Of a stretch of DNA of 64,000 bases, positions 1-9,828 are shown piece by piece; the stretch's first letter is position 1; each line of letters begins with the position of its first letter. The notes under the pieces are model-generated. The model had not been told where the DNA came from. It saw nothing but the letters and a program-made list of their open reading frames with translations, and did not search any database. A program made the translations under genes and the position numbers. Source of the stretch: Flammula alnicola (Eukaryota; Basidiomycota; Agaricomycetes; Agaricales; Strophariaceae); contig JADNRV010000047.1 in NCBI GenBank assembly GCA_015499995.1, forward strand, positions 248,001 to 312,000. The letters run 5' to 3'.

Positions 1-693
1 TCAGTCAAGCGGTCCTACCACGAGGACGTCGTTTCAGAGGTTATGGACCAGCTGAAGTCAGGAGCGAGTGTCGTGCATGTTGATACTCGGTTGCCAGTCA
101 TGAGAGACCGAAGTACACGGTGGATATGGAATGCGTATCAATCGATTAATAAGGAAGCTTTGGTGAAGAAGGTCAGTAATCGCTTTTTATCGAGACAAAT
201 ATTTCTTCTCACCATTGCTACAGGCCTTCGAGAACTGCGTTGTGCGGGATTGGAATCTCTCATATGATTGCTTGACTGGAGTCGCGGCAAGGTCAAAGTT
301 ACGAAACCTCCGAGAAACGGACCCAGCTTTTTGGGAAGAACTCACTTCGAAGAGAGCGACTCAAGTCTACCCCCCGAGGACGTCCCACAACCTGAAGACG
401 AGCATGTTGACAATCACGATGACCTTGATGACAGTGACGTTCCAGTTCGGGCGGTAATTGAAAATATAGTCAAGAAAACGGCACCAAAGGGCTATGTGGT
501 CGGCATGGGAGGAGGGTTTGAGGCAGAAGCAGAGGCAGAAAGGTTTGAAGACAGTGCTGCGGCTGTGATCGATGGCGTTGATGATGGAGGCGATAAAGAA
601 CTGGGCCGTGGGAAACGCCGAAAACGGCCGAACCGCCTTTACAAGGACTTCTGGCGTCATGACTCGGATGCATCTGATGGAGAGGTTTCTTGA
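1..693 (+). pseudogene. C-terminal part of a DDE-type (pogo/Tigger-like) transposase, frameshifted
   Basis: The reading frame is already open at base 1, so the 5' part lies outside the window. Exon 1 (1-171) encodes the motif WIWNAYQSINKEALVKK, and a 52-nt intron (172-223, GT-AG) joins it to AFENCVVRDWNLSYDCLT. This W..AY..I.....V.KAF..C pattern resembles the end of the DDE_1 domain of pogo/Tigger transposases (family recognition by eye). Around 345-365 the frame shifts: the continuation, an acidic linker with DDLDDSDVPV and a basic tail ending in YKDFWRH, is in another frame and stops at 691-693. The break makes a decayed transposon copy more likely than a working host gene. No catalytic DDE residues fall inside the window. 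A sequencing error or an unrecognised intron could also explain the frame change. Confidence 0.5.
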
Positions 694-2324
694 TAGACGG
701 TCTATTTCTTACATTTAGAGCACTTTACGTGGGTTACGGCTCATTTTTGGCGTATTTTTAAGGCTTAATTACAATTCGTTTTGTCCCGTCGGCCACTCTA
801 GCTGTGACCTGAGACAACCGTCCAATTTCGGCCACGTCCAAAGTGCCTGTGACGCGTGACGGCCGAATTAATTAAAATGGTACAGTATATCAGAATACTT
901 CTAAAATTCTGATGGAATGTTCAAGCATAAAATTACTATCTGTCCGGGCATCCTATGAGTTAGTAAAATTAATCCTGGTATTTAGGAATGTCATGCTTTT
1001 AAATGTGTGCTTGTGCGAGACTTAAATTCTGAGAAGAGGAAAAAAGTTGCTAGATACAAGGTTAATATCAATCTCTCACAAGGAAATGCATGCGATCAAG
1101 AAAAGCACGCACTAAAATGCTGGGGTAAAGTAGGGCGTATTTCGGCACCCTCAAGAGCAGTTTTCAGAGAAAATATCCGAGTCCTTCCTTCCAGCTTCAA
1201 ACTACGTGGACGTCTCAAGTAGCATTCCGAATTACTCATCCAATATTCAAGTTAATGTCCGGCAGACACAATCACATTCTATATGTACTCAGCCCGAATG
1301 TTACATAAAGTGCCAAAGATTTTGGCGAAATATCATCTCTCAAAAGATGAAACAAGCGAAATGAGCGAAATCCACCACTGAAGGGTGGACTTCCCATAAT
1401 ACAGTTGCTACTGGAGCCAATTGGTTTTGAGATGCCGATGTGCCGAGGTCCCATATGCGGGGGCTGACACATCATTTCTTTCCTGAAATGGCACCACGCC
1501 TTTTCGCGTCGACGTCTGTCGACCAACTCTCGATGCAGAATCAAGTCCTCTTCCTCTCCGTTCAACTCATAGTAACTCATCATCGAAGAAGAAGAATTAA
1601 ATAGAGAAGTATTTATTGTTGAAATGTTCTTTTCAACTTACAAAGAAAAAGGTGTGTCGTTCGTGACTTGTTGATTACTCTTACCATGGTATAAATTTTG
1701 TTCGCTAGGAACGAAATGTGGTGTACAGACACCACATTCACGACATGGTTGGGATTTACCATAATCCACCTCGATAGCACGTGCCAAATTCTTATCGATA
1801 AAATTTTTTCTGGTTCTTGCTTTCGAAACATCATCTCTCTGGCGCACCCTTGGGATCCAAAATACCCTTCACATCCTGCGCTCGATCTCTTCGCCGTCGT
1901 AAATCCTGTTCTAGGACATTATGAGTTCAAAGGGGCTATGCTGCAGGTATTGCGGGCTTTCTATGGGAAATGTGAGTCTTTTTTCTATCTATCACGATAT
2001 CGGGCCAAGGATTGAAGCGTGCATATCCAGGATCATGTTTATCCTCATAGAATGGTTTGCCACGTCATGAAGGTCAGATATTACATCCCTTTCAGATTCA
2101 ATCGCAGCCAACTGACGAAGCCGTAAATGCAAACGTAGGAACTCGAAAATGGAAGATCGCCAATGCTGGACATCCTGAAGCAATTTACATGGGTTCAAGA
2201 TGACCTGGAGATGGATGGTTCTTTCAACGTTGAATGCTACTTATCCCATACGGGCCATTTCGGAACTGGACGATCCTTCGGTTGGTGGACAGCAGAGTTG
2301 TCGTTCCATCATACGCACGACTGC
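694..2324. other. Gene-poor stretch with no supported gene
   Basis: About 1.6 kb of AT-rich sequence between the transposase tail and the MSS51-like relic. It holds one copy of a dispersed repeat (885-965). A plus-strand open stretch at 1698-2015 contains a natural-looking segment (WDPKYPSHPALDLFAV) followed by a GTGAGT donor-like site at about 1971, so it could be an exon of an unrecognised or decayed gene. The minus-strand frame at 1272-1583 has no recognisable motif. I see no other coding signal. Confidence 0.4.
885..965 (+). repeat. Dispersed repeat, copy 1 (partner at 21765-21848)
   Basis: The block ending CTATCTGTCCGGGCATCC followed by TATGAGTTAGTA recurs almost unchanged near 21822-21848, and weaker matching continues upstream in both copies (ATATCAGAA..., TTCTGATGGA, GTTCAAG). 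The two copies lie about 20.9 kb apart in the same orientation. They may be fragments of an old transposon; the ends were not resolved. Confidence 0.5.
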
Positions 2325-3222
2325 CACTGGGGTCTCGCTCTGCTCGAAGACCAGCATCTTAGTGATCGCGAGGGATGGAAGCTACCCGACAACCAGATCC
2401 CTTGGCTCAAATTTGAAGCCAGTGGGGCGTCCTTACGTCCTCAAGCGCCACCTTCCTTTGAGCATAACTGGGCCAGCTCCTACAAGTGGCGAGGATTGCC
2501 GGCCGAATCACCTGCCTGCCTCCTCCTCCACTGGCCGTTGACCGTCTATCGATTGTTATTTATCTTGGGATTGGTTGCGACGGAGATTCCCAAAGAAAGG
2601 CGTCATCTTCTCGTTCACCTTGTCGGGATTGAGATGGAGGTTGATTTCCTCCCCATGTGAGCATAACCGCTCTTTCGTTCAAATTGTTTCTCACTGGAAT
2701 ACAGATTTGGCGAACTCGCTCTCCTTTTCCCCCAACACTGACATCGAGCTTGTCCTTTTCGGACCCGGCATTATTCGAATTCTTCAAGACGCCAGCCGGA
2801 AACCAGATTGCCTCGCAAATAAGCCCACTGTTTTTGAATATACGGCTCCTGAAGTCTCCGGAGGGGGTACCGTCCGGGTGTCTTTCTCCTACGAGGGGCC
2901 CTTCTGGGGAATACCCACGCGACCATCGCACCGTAATCAATCGCCGCCAGATGCCCTCCTTGGATGCAATGCAGGGCTCGGGGCATACACCCGCTGGTAC
3001 GCTGTCAGTCTGGCCTCCATGGCTAGCAAAATTCCTTTCGCCATCACTGACTATCGCGAGATAAGCTTGCGCATAAACGCGCAGCTGGGGTTGAAGGAGA
3101 ATTTGATTCGCGCTCTGAATGGGCTTCGGGCAGACCTTGAGCTAACCCCCGAGGAGGAGCAAGCAATTCGGGACAAGCTCGACTACTCGTTACGAGGACC
3201 CGTTAGGGGCTTCGTTTTTTAA
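2325..3222 (+). pseudogene. MSS51-like C-terminal domain protein, frameshifted relic
   Basis: The first part reads SSYKWRGLPAESPACLLLHW then PLTVYRLL and LVGIEMEVDFLP, and the second part reads NTDIELVLFGPG, FEYTAPE, PDALLGCNAGLGAY and IPFAITDYREISL. These are hallmark blocks of the C-terminal domain of fungal MSS51-like proteins (mitochondrial splicing suppressor 51 family, often with an N-terminal MYND finger in mushrooms). An intron at 2657-2704 (GTGAGC...ACAG, 48 nt) fits perfectly between DFLPI and FGELAL, but a five-C run at 2729-2733 then puts the remainder out of frame; four Cs would restore the family reading. No N-terminal MYND zinc finger was found upstream. It is a truncated pseudogene, or a gene with a homopolymer sequencing error. 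Stop at 3220-3222. Confidence 0.65.
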
Positions 3223-3386
3223 CCCGACTTCTGCAGGAGGACCCTTTGGCATCAAAACTGAGGGAAATTTTGTACATGTTTGTTTGATGGACAGATTTAT
3301 CTTATCTATAGTCACATGAGTATTAACACGTGATATTATACTTAAAGATATACTTAGAATTTGTGAGAAGATTTTGGCTGGAAAAA

Positions 3387-3456
3387 TGCTGACGTGATCT
3401 CTATCAGTCAGCATGTACTGGACTGGACATGATGACTGTACGTCATCACGTCAGCA
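3387..3456. repeat. Short inverted repeat (12-bp perfect arms)
   Basis: TGCTGACGTGAT at 3387-3398 is the exact reverse complement of ATCACGTCAGCA at 3445-3456, separated by 46 nt. The arms contain TGACGT, the core of CREB/ATF-type binding sites, so this could be a pair of opposed bZIP sites or the remnant ends of a tiny transposon. No gene start is close by on either side, which favours the second view. Confidence 0.5.
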
Positions 3457-3714
3457 TCCATCACTGCGAGCCAAACGATAATCGGATAAAGCGATACTAC
3501 CTCCAGTCTACCTAAGTACCTCTCGTCTTTCCCTTACCTCTCCCGACCTCGAAGGCCCTCAAAAAGCATAGATAAGTTATTCTTTCATTGTTATTCACAT
3601 TTTCTTACAGTTCTTGAGTGTTATTTACTAGGTATTACATGAATCGAGCAATGTGCACTGCAACGTCGCGTGCATGTGGGCCGACTAGGGAACGATGCGA
3701 GTGGAGTGGAGGGG

Positions 3715-3890
3715 ATTGGAGTATATGAGTGGAGACCCTGGCAGAGGGAGACCCGCTGGGTACGTGACAAATCGTGTTGAACAACACGATTTGCTTAAAT
3801 TCCTTCTAGTAAACACGAGGGGAGACCCATGGTGTGGGAGACCCGCGAGGTACACAAGGAGGCGAGCCATAATTGGTTCGCCTCCCTTTA
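3715..3890. repeat. Two related modules, each ending in a near-perfect hairpin
   Basis: Two copies of a GGAGACCC...GGGAGACCCGC..GGTAC module lie at about 3730-3763 and 3820-3853. The first is followed by a hairpin with 12-bp perfect arms and a 2-nt loop (CAAATCGTGTTG 3768-3779, CAACACGATTTG 3782-3793). The second is followed by another hairpin with 10 of 11 bases paired (GGAGGCGAGCC 3858-3868, GGTTCGCCTCC 3875-3885). The stems differ in sequence while the preceding module is conserved. They sit directly upstream of the minisatellite, whose units also form hairpins. Confidence 0.6.
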
Positions 3891-4024
3891 CCTACCTTCT
3901 CTGCTGCCTACTAACATTGAAACAGGTTAGGACATGCACCGCCCTCTCATGCACTCTGTACACAGCACAACGCGGCACAGGTTCACGCCGTACCTCCACA
4001 CGACGACAATATGTCAGGACACGT

Positions 4025-4850
4025 CCTTCACCTCCCTCGCGTACAAAAGCGAGCCGGAGGTGAATTTTTACCGTGTTTCGATGCCGTTCGGGTGTCCTCC
4101 ACCTCCCTCGCATGCAAAAGCGAGCTGGAGGTGGTTTTGTGGTGTTTCGACAGTGTTCACACCTCCTCCACCCCCTTGTGTACAAAAGCGAGCGGAGGTG
4201 GACCTTTATCACATTTCGACGCCGTTCACACATTCTCCACCTCCCTCGCATGCAAAAGCGAGCCGGAGGTGGTTTTTTATTGTGTTTCGACAATGTTTGT
4301 GCGTTCTCCACCTCCCTCGCGTGCAAAAGTGAGCCGGAGGTGGTTTTTACTGTGTTTCGACGCGGTTTGTGCGTCCTCCACCTCCCTCGCATGCCGGAGG
4401 TGGACCTTTATGGCGTTTTGACACCGTTCGTGTGTCCTCCACCTCCCTCGCGTACAAAAGTGAGCAGAGGTGGGCCTTTATCATGTTTCAACACTGTTCG
4501 CGCATTCTCCACCTCCCTCGCATGCAAAAGCAAGCCGGAGGTGGTTTTTATTACATTTCGATGACATTTGTGCATCCTCCACCTCCCTCGCATGCAAAAA
4601 CGAGGCGGAGGTGGTTTTTATTGCGTTTCGACGCCGTTTGTGCGTCCTCCACCTCCCTCGCATGCAAAAGCAAGCCGGAGGTGGACCTTTATGGTGTTTC
4701 GACGCCGTTCTCACATCTTCCACCTCCCTCGCATGCAAATGTGAGTCGGAGGTGGTTCTGTCGCATTTCGACGCTGTTAGGGCAAGCTGGAGGTCATTTC
4801 GACACCGTTCGCACCTCCTCCACCTCCCTCGCGTGCAAGAGTGGCCAGGG
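4025..4850. repeat. Hairpin minisatellite, about 12 units of roughly 70 bp
   Basis: Around twelve tandem units of 65-73 bp follow one another, each starting near CCACCTCCCTCGC. Inside a unit CCACCTCC..CTCGC is followed 10 nt later by GCGAG..GGAGGTGG, so every unit can form a stem of about 13 bp; then comes a CTTTTATT..GTTTCGACGCCGTT spacer. Single units show point changes and short deletions (for example the shortened unit near 4390 and the degenerate one near 4785). All six frames are long and open only because the period is not a multiple of three, so I do not call a gene here. Confidence 0.9.
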
Positions 4851-4872
4851 TGGATCGTTAATCACCTTTTGA

Positions 4873-6547
4873 CATCAGGAAAACCGTCCTGCACCATTAG
4901 TTCGGGTGTCTTTACGTAGCCCAAATTAGGCTCGGCAGGTCTCCATAGGTTTGTATGCTCCTTCATAGACCTCTGTAGGCTATGTAGTAATGTATCTATT
5001 TAATAGCTACCTATAAATGCGAAATATAGGCTTGAGATGGAAGTACTACTAAAGTTGAATATTAAACTGAAAGTTCAAGCGAAAGAAAGGCAACGGCGAG
5101 CAAAGAGGCGAGGAAAGCCCAGCTTCCTTGAAGTTCCAGCTCCTCCTAGCTCCTCCCCGTCTCATTTGTCACTATATTTGTCTCCTCACCACCTCACGCG
5201 TCGCTACCTCTCGTCAGGTCCTCTCATCCTCCTCCCCTGGTGGCCTCGGACCTCCTCGACGTTCCTCTACCCCGAGCCAACTCCTAAGCCTTCTATGATG
5301 CATCATGCTTCCGAGTCGAACATTCAACCAGCGCCAAATCGAAACGTCCGTTCAAACTCTGACACACATGATCATGTTGAACGTCTCAGAATGGTAAATC
5401 TTGTGTTGTTCAACTTCAACTTCTTGTTCTCATACCGCCATGTCCCCCACCTTTCAACTTGCATTCGCTTGCACCTGGAGCACCGTTCAGTGTCGTTTGA
5501 TTATGTTACGTCAGGCAATATCCCTAGTTCACTTGCTTCCACAACCCCTGCTTGCCTTCATACCGTACGTTGGCTCACTAACGGTGACTAACCCCCAGGT
5601 CATCCCAGTCATCACTGCCCCAGACGCCTACAGACCTCGAAGGTGCGGCCTGTGCTCATTGGCTCATTGACAACAAGGAGACCCCATAGATGGCTCGCCA
5701 TCGCGCGTTTTCAACCGGCAGACTGGCAAGTAGCAACTATGTTGATGGGTGAAGCAGACCACGGGAGTGAGGATGGATGAACAGCGTTGCAATTTAAAGG
5801 TATGTGGTTAGCTTTCTACATCAACATCACTAACTCACCCCTTCTGCCAACATATCGCAAAGGTGGGGCTCGGCCACAACGAGACCTATGTGCAGTACGT
5901 GAGATTAACCCCTCTGTGATCCTTCTAACCCCTCCACCTTCTTGTGCAGATATGGGCTTAATCCACCCAATGGTGGCTCAGCACAAGGGAGATCCCACTC
6001 ACACCTAGTCCTGTTTCGCCCCTCCATCACTGTTCCGTGTATGGACAACTGAACTTCATATATCATGGCAGGTAAGCACATACCTATTCCCCTTTCATTC
6101 GCTGGCCTAACCCTCGCCATTTACTAAAGAAGTTAAGGATCTCCTGAGCATCACGAGCAGGATTCTGTCGCTGGTTTGGATTGCGCAACGCAAGCTTGGT
6201 GTTGTTGATGTGGCTCTTCTTGTGTCTATGTTCTTGAAAATCATGACTGAACTTCCGAAGATGTCAGTCTGCAGAGGATTAACACCTGTCATTATTATAT
6301 ACAAGTATACCCAGTACTACCGCTGTATTAGATATTATTAATATAATATTGTGTATTGTCTAAACTTCCCTATGAGTACCTATAGGTGCTAAAAGCCTCT
6401 AGAATCTGAAACCTATTGTGACCTACCGCCACCTATAGAGGAGACATCTCGACTTACAATGACCTATATAGTAGGGGGTTGCCTAGCCGGCCATTCAACC
6501 TATGTAGGTCTATCTAGCCTAGGTAGGTATCTACCGTTTTCCTGATG
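4873..6547. mobile_element. Putative non-autonomous DNA transposon with CATCAGGAAAAC terminal inverted repeats
   Basis: The left end CATCAGGAAAACCG (4873) is matched in inverted orientation at the right end, which reads CGTTTTCCTGATG and closes at 6547; 12 bp are perfect. Both ends are followed inward by reiterated AGACCTNNNTAGG / CCTATAGG-type motifs (4940-5030 and 6365-6535), as expected of subterminal binding repeats. The same termini bound a second element at 40758-42838. The interior is CT-rich with several intron-like borders but no recognisable transposase, so I take it as non-autonomous. No convincing target-site duplication is visible. A 184-codon open frame at 5037-5591 has no recognised motif. 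Confidence 0.6.
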
Positions 6548-6918
6548 AATAACACTTAACCTGGTCCTCGTTTTGCCATGCGAAGCAATGGCCCTCATCC
6601 CTCCAAGTATAGTTATGGCTTAAATCCCTTCATGCGGCTTGGACCTGATTATCGACAGTGCCACAGTGGAATCTGTGGGCCCCACGCGGTGAACGGCTTT
6701 GAGATGGTTGTAACACCTGGACCGACGCGGGAGTGAAGCGGCCGATTTACCTCCTCTAGCCACCTGTATCTCTGCGATTCTTCAAAAGAGTTATCATTAT
6801 TATGCCTCATCTTCCTCATCCCTAACTCTGCACGCTGGAGTGGTGATATCAATTTTGAGCTCCGATTAAAAATCCCTGCCTATTGCCGGCGAACCAGAAA
6901 ATCTCAACTTGGTAGTCC
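6548..6918. other. Intergenic, nothing recognised
   Basis: Spacer between the inverted-repeat element and the next gene. It must contain the promoter and 5' leader of the gene starting at 6919, but no TATA motif close to the start or other clear element was seen. Confidence 0.4.
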
Positions 6919-7533
6919 ATGTCTTTACTTGCCCAATATACCCAACCTCCACCCTCTTATAACTCGTCTATCCGCACGGTCTACGATGAAACCCACCGCG
7001 GAATATGGCACAGCACGCTCGTAGTAGCCAGCATGGGCAATAACCCCAACCTCCTGGGACACCTTGAACACTACGAGCCCACAACAGATGGCTCGTTCTC
7101 TATTTGCTGTGCTGGTGGAGAAGGCGTATTTATCAGCCAAGTGAGTATCTCATATCCCTGTCGACCTCCCTCGATTCTAAGAAACTCTAACTGACATGAC
7201 ATATAGGCACTGTACGAATCCATTCCATTACAGCATCGACCTACGCTCGACACATCCGAAACTGGAAGGGATGTTGAGCTCATTCTGATAGGCGCGAAGA
7301 TGGCCACCCTCGGCAGTACATACTTTCCGTTCATCCTCACTACGGATACGAACGAGAAGGTCCGCATGGTTCTTCGCGTTTATGTAGTGAAGAATCTGCT
7401 CGTCGGCATGTTCTGGGGAATGCATGGTCCATTTGCAAGGGGAGTGGATTGCTCAACGCAGTATAGCAGGGACGGGCCGACATTTACTTTCGCTTTCAAG
7501 AATGGACAGACGTGTCGGTTCCATGGGATTTGA
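6919..7533 (+). CDS. Small unknown protein, two exons
   Basis: Exon 1 is 6919-7140 and exon 2 is 7207-7533; the 66-nt intron begins GTGAGT and ends ATATAG. The joined frame gives 182 residues with no frame break, starting MSLLAQYTQPPPSYNSS and ending in GQTCRFHGI. The protein has no signal peptide and no strongly hydrophobic membrane segment; it contains several beta-rich stretches (VELILIGAK, TFTFAFKNG). I do not recognise the family. The clean splice, codon structure and single open frame over both exons support a real gene. It stands alone, with a TE upstream and the DUF1349 gene downstream on the same strand. Confidence 0.65.
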
Positions 7534-8217
7534 TACAATCCTAGAAGGATAATAGATCGGAGGCCAACGGGGTGAAAGATTATTGATCAAGGGAGGGTCA
7601 GGTATGGCGTAATAGAATGTCTGTACTCGGAAAGAGATTTATTGACCTGCTTTTTTTTAGCACGCCGCTGCGCGATCCCCCCTGCAAATATCAACCGACA
7701 ACCGAAATCTATCCGGAACTCCAGAACTCGCCTTCTTCCTTCACACCTAGCATCACAAATCGGCCATGAATGAATACTCGAGGTAACGAAATCTAGTCAC
7801 TTTGACATAGCCTCCCGCCTTCCTATTCGCCGTACAAGTTCTTGTGTTTATCTTACTTGTTATTCCCCGTAACCATGTCTTTCGTTCCTTTCGACTAGTA
7901 GTTTCACTTTGTTCTACTTACGCTAACTTGAAACTGCGTAGTCCGATTAACTCTAAATCATTTACCTTGCCAACTTAGGCTGCCGAATCTTGATGACATT
8001 CCTACAAACGCTCTCGTCAATTCGAAGAGGAATTGCAGTACTCGATAAGATAAGATTGTGCAATCAACTCCCGCGGGCTGGCGTCAGGATTATCGGACAA
8101 AGGTCGGAAGCAGATGATGCATGGACGAATGAGGGAATCGAGTGCAATGTCTTAAATAAGGACGATTCGAACGTTTCCTCTTGATCAGATTCAACGACGA
8201 CGCCATCTAACGACACC
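7534..8217. other. Intergenic, nothing recognised
   Basis: About 680 bp between two plus-strand genes, with polypyrimidine stretches. A 64-codon open frame at 7990-8184 overlaps the likely leader of the DUF1349 gene; I have no support for it as a gene. Confidence 0.4.
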
Positions 8218-8931
8218 ATGCCAGAAACAACCCTCCCCAAACTCAGGCTGCACCATGGATCATCGGCTATGGCCATCTCGCAAGACTCACCCGTCTTGAA
8301 TTTGCCTACGACGATGAGCTTCCCACCGTTGACGATCCACGCCCCACCCAAGACTGATCTCTGGCGCAAACCACCGCACACCGATGTTGATAACGCCCCA
8401 ACCATCTTGCTTTCGACGCCAATCGACCTTCATAAGTTCCACTCCGCACGAGTCACCGTTAGTGCGAACTGGAACACATTGTACGACCAGGGCGGGCTGG
8501 CCTTGTTCATCCCTGATGAAGATATCAAGAAGTGGGTGAAGACGGGGATCGAGTACGTCTGGGGAAAGCCATTCGTGGGGACCGTGGCGACGAGCAGGTG
8601 GAGCGATTGGTCGCTTGTCCCGCTCCCGGAGAGTGCGAATGGGAAAGTGACGATACAGGTGGAAAGGGAGACGAAGGAGGGAGAGAGGGTCGAGAGTTTA
8701 TGGATCTATATCATCAACGAAGAGACCGGGGAGAAGTTGGGAATCCGGGAGATTACTTGGTGGTTTAGGCATGACGTTTCTGGTAGCGAGAAGTCTGTGA
8801 ACGAGGAGTCCAGGAGGTTGTTGATCGGGGTGTACGGCGCTCGGCCAATGGTTCCTGAAGGAGCGGGAAGGGAAGCAGAGAATCTGACCGTCCATCTCGA
8901 GGGATTCGAGGTTAAGCTTTTCGACGACTGA
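8218..8931 (+). CDS. DUF1349 family protein (concanavalin A-like fold)
   Basis: A single exon of 237 residues. Blocks TDLWRKPPHTDVDNAPTILL, ARVTVSANWNTLYDQGGLAL, KKWVKTGIEYVWGKPFV, SDWSLVPLP, SLWIYI and REITWWF are the conserved core of DUF1349 proteins, small jelly-roll proteins related to bacterial YesU and found widely in fungi; their substrate is unknown. The first ATG of the frame is used: it lies right after an in-frame stop region and gives the usual family length of about 200-240 residues. No signal peptide, so probably cytosolic. No neighbour suggests a pathway. Family assignment is fairly sure; biochemical role is open. Confidence 0.85.
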   Translation: MPETTLPKLRLHHGSSAMAISQDSPVLNLPTTMSFPPLTIHAPPKTDLWRKPPHTDVDNAPTILLSTPIDLHKFHSARVTVSANWNTLYDQGGLALFIPDEDIKKWVKTGIEYVWGKPFVGTVATSRWSDWSLVPLPESANGKVTIQVERETKEGERVESLWIYIINEETGEKLGIREITWWFRHDVSGSEKSVNEESRRLLIGVYGARPMVPEGAGREAENLTVHLEGFEVKLFDD

Positions 8932-9388
8932 GATCTTGGATTCGATATGAAGGAATGGTTTCTTGTGATCGAGGTTGTGCACATCTTGTATGAGAATGGA
9001 CTCTTAGATAGAATGTGAGTTGGATATTTCTGACGTTGGTGGTCCATGATATAAAATGTAATTGTGCGATTTCCTTTCCTGTGTGTAAACGCCAATAAAA
9101 TGAATATGTACCATATAAATTCTCCGTCTACGCAGTTATAAAGTGCGGACGCAAAAAATTAGGCGCCCGTAGTCGCTGCGTCCCTTAATCATCGGTCATC
9201 ATCGATTCAAAGTTGAAACAGTGCCCTGGAAGTAAATTAGACAGCTTGAATCGAGGAGAACTGTATGGAGTATCAAATATTTCCGCCTCTATACCACAAT
9301 CCCGTATCATTTCGGATCCACGCGAGGTCCGAGTCGCTGTGTTCCTCTACGGTACTGTTGCGAAGACGCTCCAAAAATGGGTGGTAAA
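8932..9388. other. Intergenic, nothing recognised
   Basis: Covers the 3' flank of the DUF1349 gene and the unmatched upstream part of the reductase relic. An AATAAA lies at about 9094, a possible polyadenylation signal for the DUF1349 gene. Confidence 0.35.
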
Positions 9389-9828
9389 AGGCTCTCGAGA
9401 AAGTGGCCGCAGACGTTGGAGCCAAGCACATTACTTCAGGTGGGTCCTTTAGACCAGTACTCGATATTTATATCGTGATTCCATTGTGAACTTGGTCACT
9501 TGTTGTTTTAGTGGCGATTGCATACGTTATGCAAAAGACTCCCTATGTCTTCAAAATCATTGGAGGCCGTAAAATTGAGCATCTGCTTGCTAACCTCGAG
9601 GCTCTCGAGATATACCTGAGCGACGAACAGATCAAGTATTTAGAGAGCATCGTGCCCTTCGAGCCAGGATTCCCTACTTGGATGATTGTCCGTTTTTCAT
9701 CTTATTTGATTTTCTTCACTGATTCTTTTCAGGGAGATGGCACAAAGCCCGTCAACGTCATGGCAGCGATTGCTCAGGTCGAGATGAAGCCTGTGATTCA
9801 GCCCATTCGGCATGAGGCTAGCAAGTGA
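9389..9828 (+). pseudogene. C-terminal relic of an aldo-keto reductase (aryl-alcohol dehydrogenase type)
   Basis: Three exon pieces can be joined: 9389-9439 (ALEKVAADVGAKHIT), 9512-9687 ([20 protein letters not shown], then [19 protein letters not shown]) and 9733-9828 ([17 protein letters not shown]... to a stop). Introns are 9440-9511 and 9688-9732. These match the last third of fungal aryl-alcohol dehydrogenase-like aldo-keto reductases (AKR superfamily, NADPH-dependent TIM barrels); IIGGRK..HL..N..AL is the usual NADP-contact region. The N-terminal barrel with the catalytic Asp-Tyr-Lys-His residues is not present upstream, so only a fragment remains. Splice sites are still legible, which suggests a fairly recent loss. 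Confidence 0.7.

Noticed and set aside
3387..3456. A complete MITE from the 12-bp inverted repeat
   Set aside because: Only 70 bp long, with no target duplication and no subterminal words; kept only as an inverted repeat.
4025..4850. CRISPR-like array or repetitive protein gene in the 70-bp repeats
   Set aside because: There are no unique spacers, since the whole 70-bp period is conserved, and the genome is eukaryotic. Long open frames occur in all frames because the period is not a multiple of three.
5037..5591. 184-codon open frame inside the first CATCAGG element as a transposase
   Set aside because: Pro/Ser/Leu-rich composition, no DDE or DNA-binding motif, and no homologous frame in the second element.
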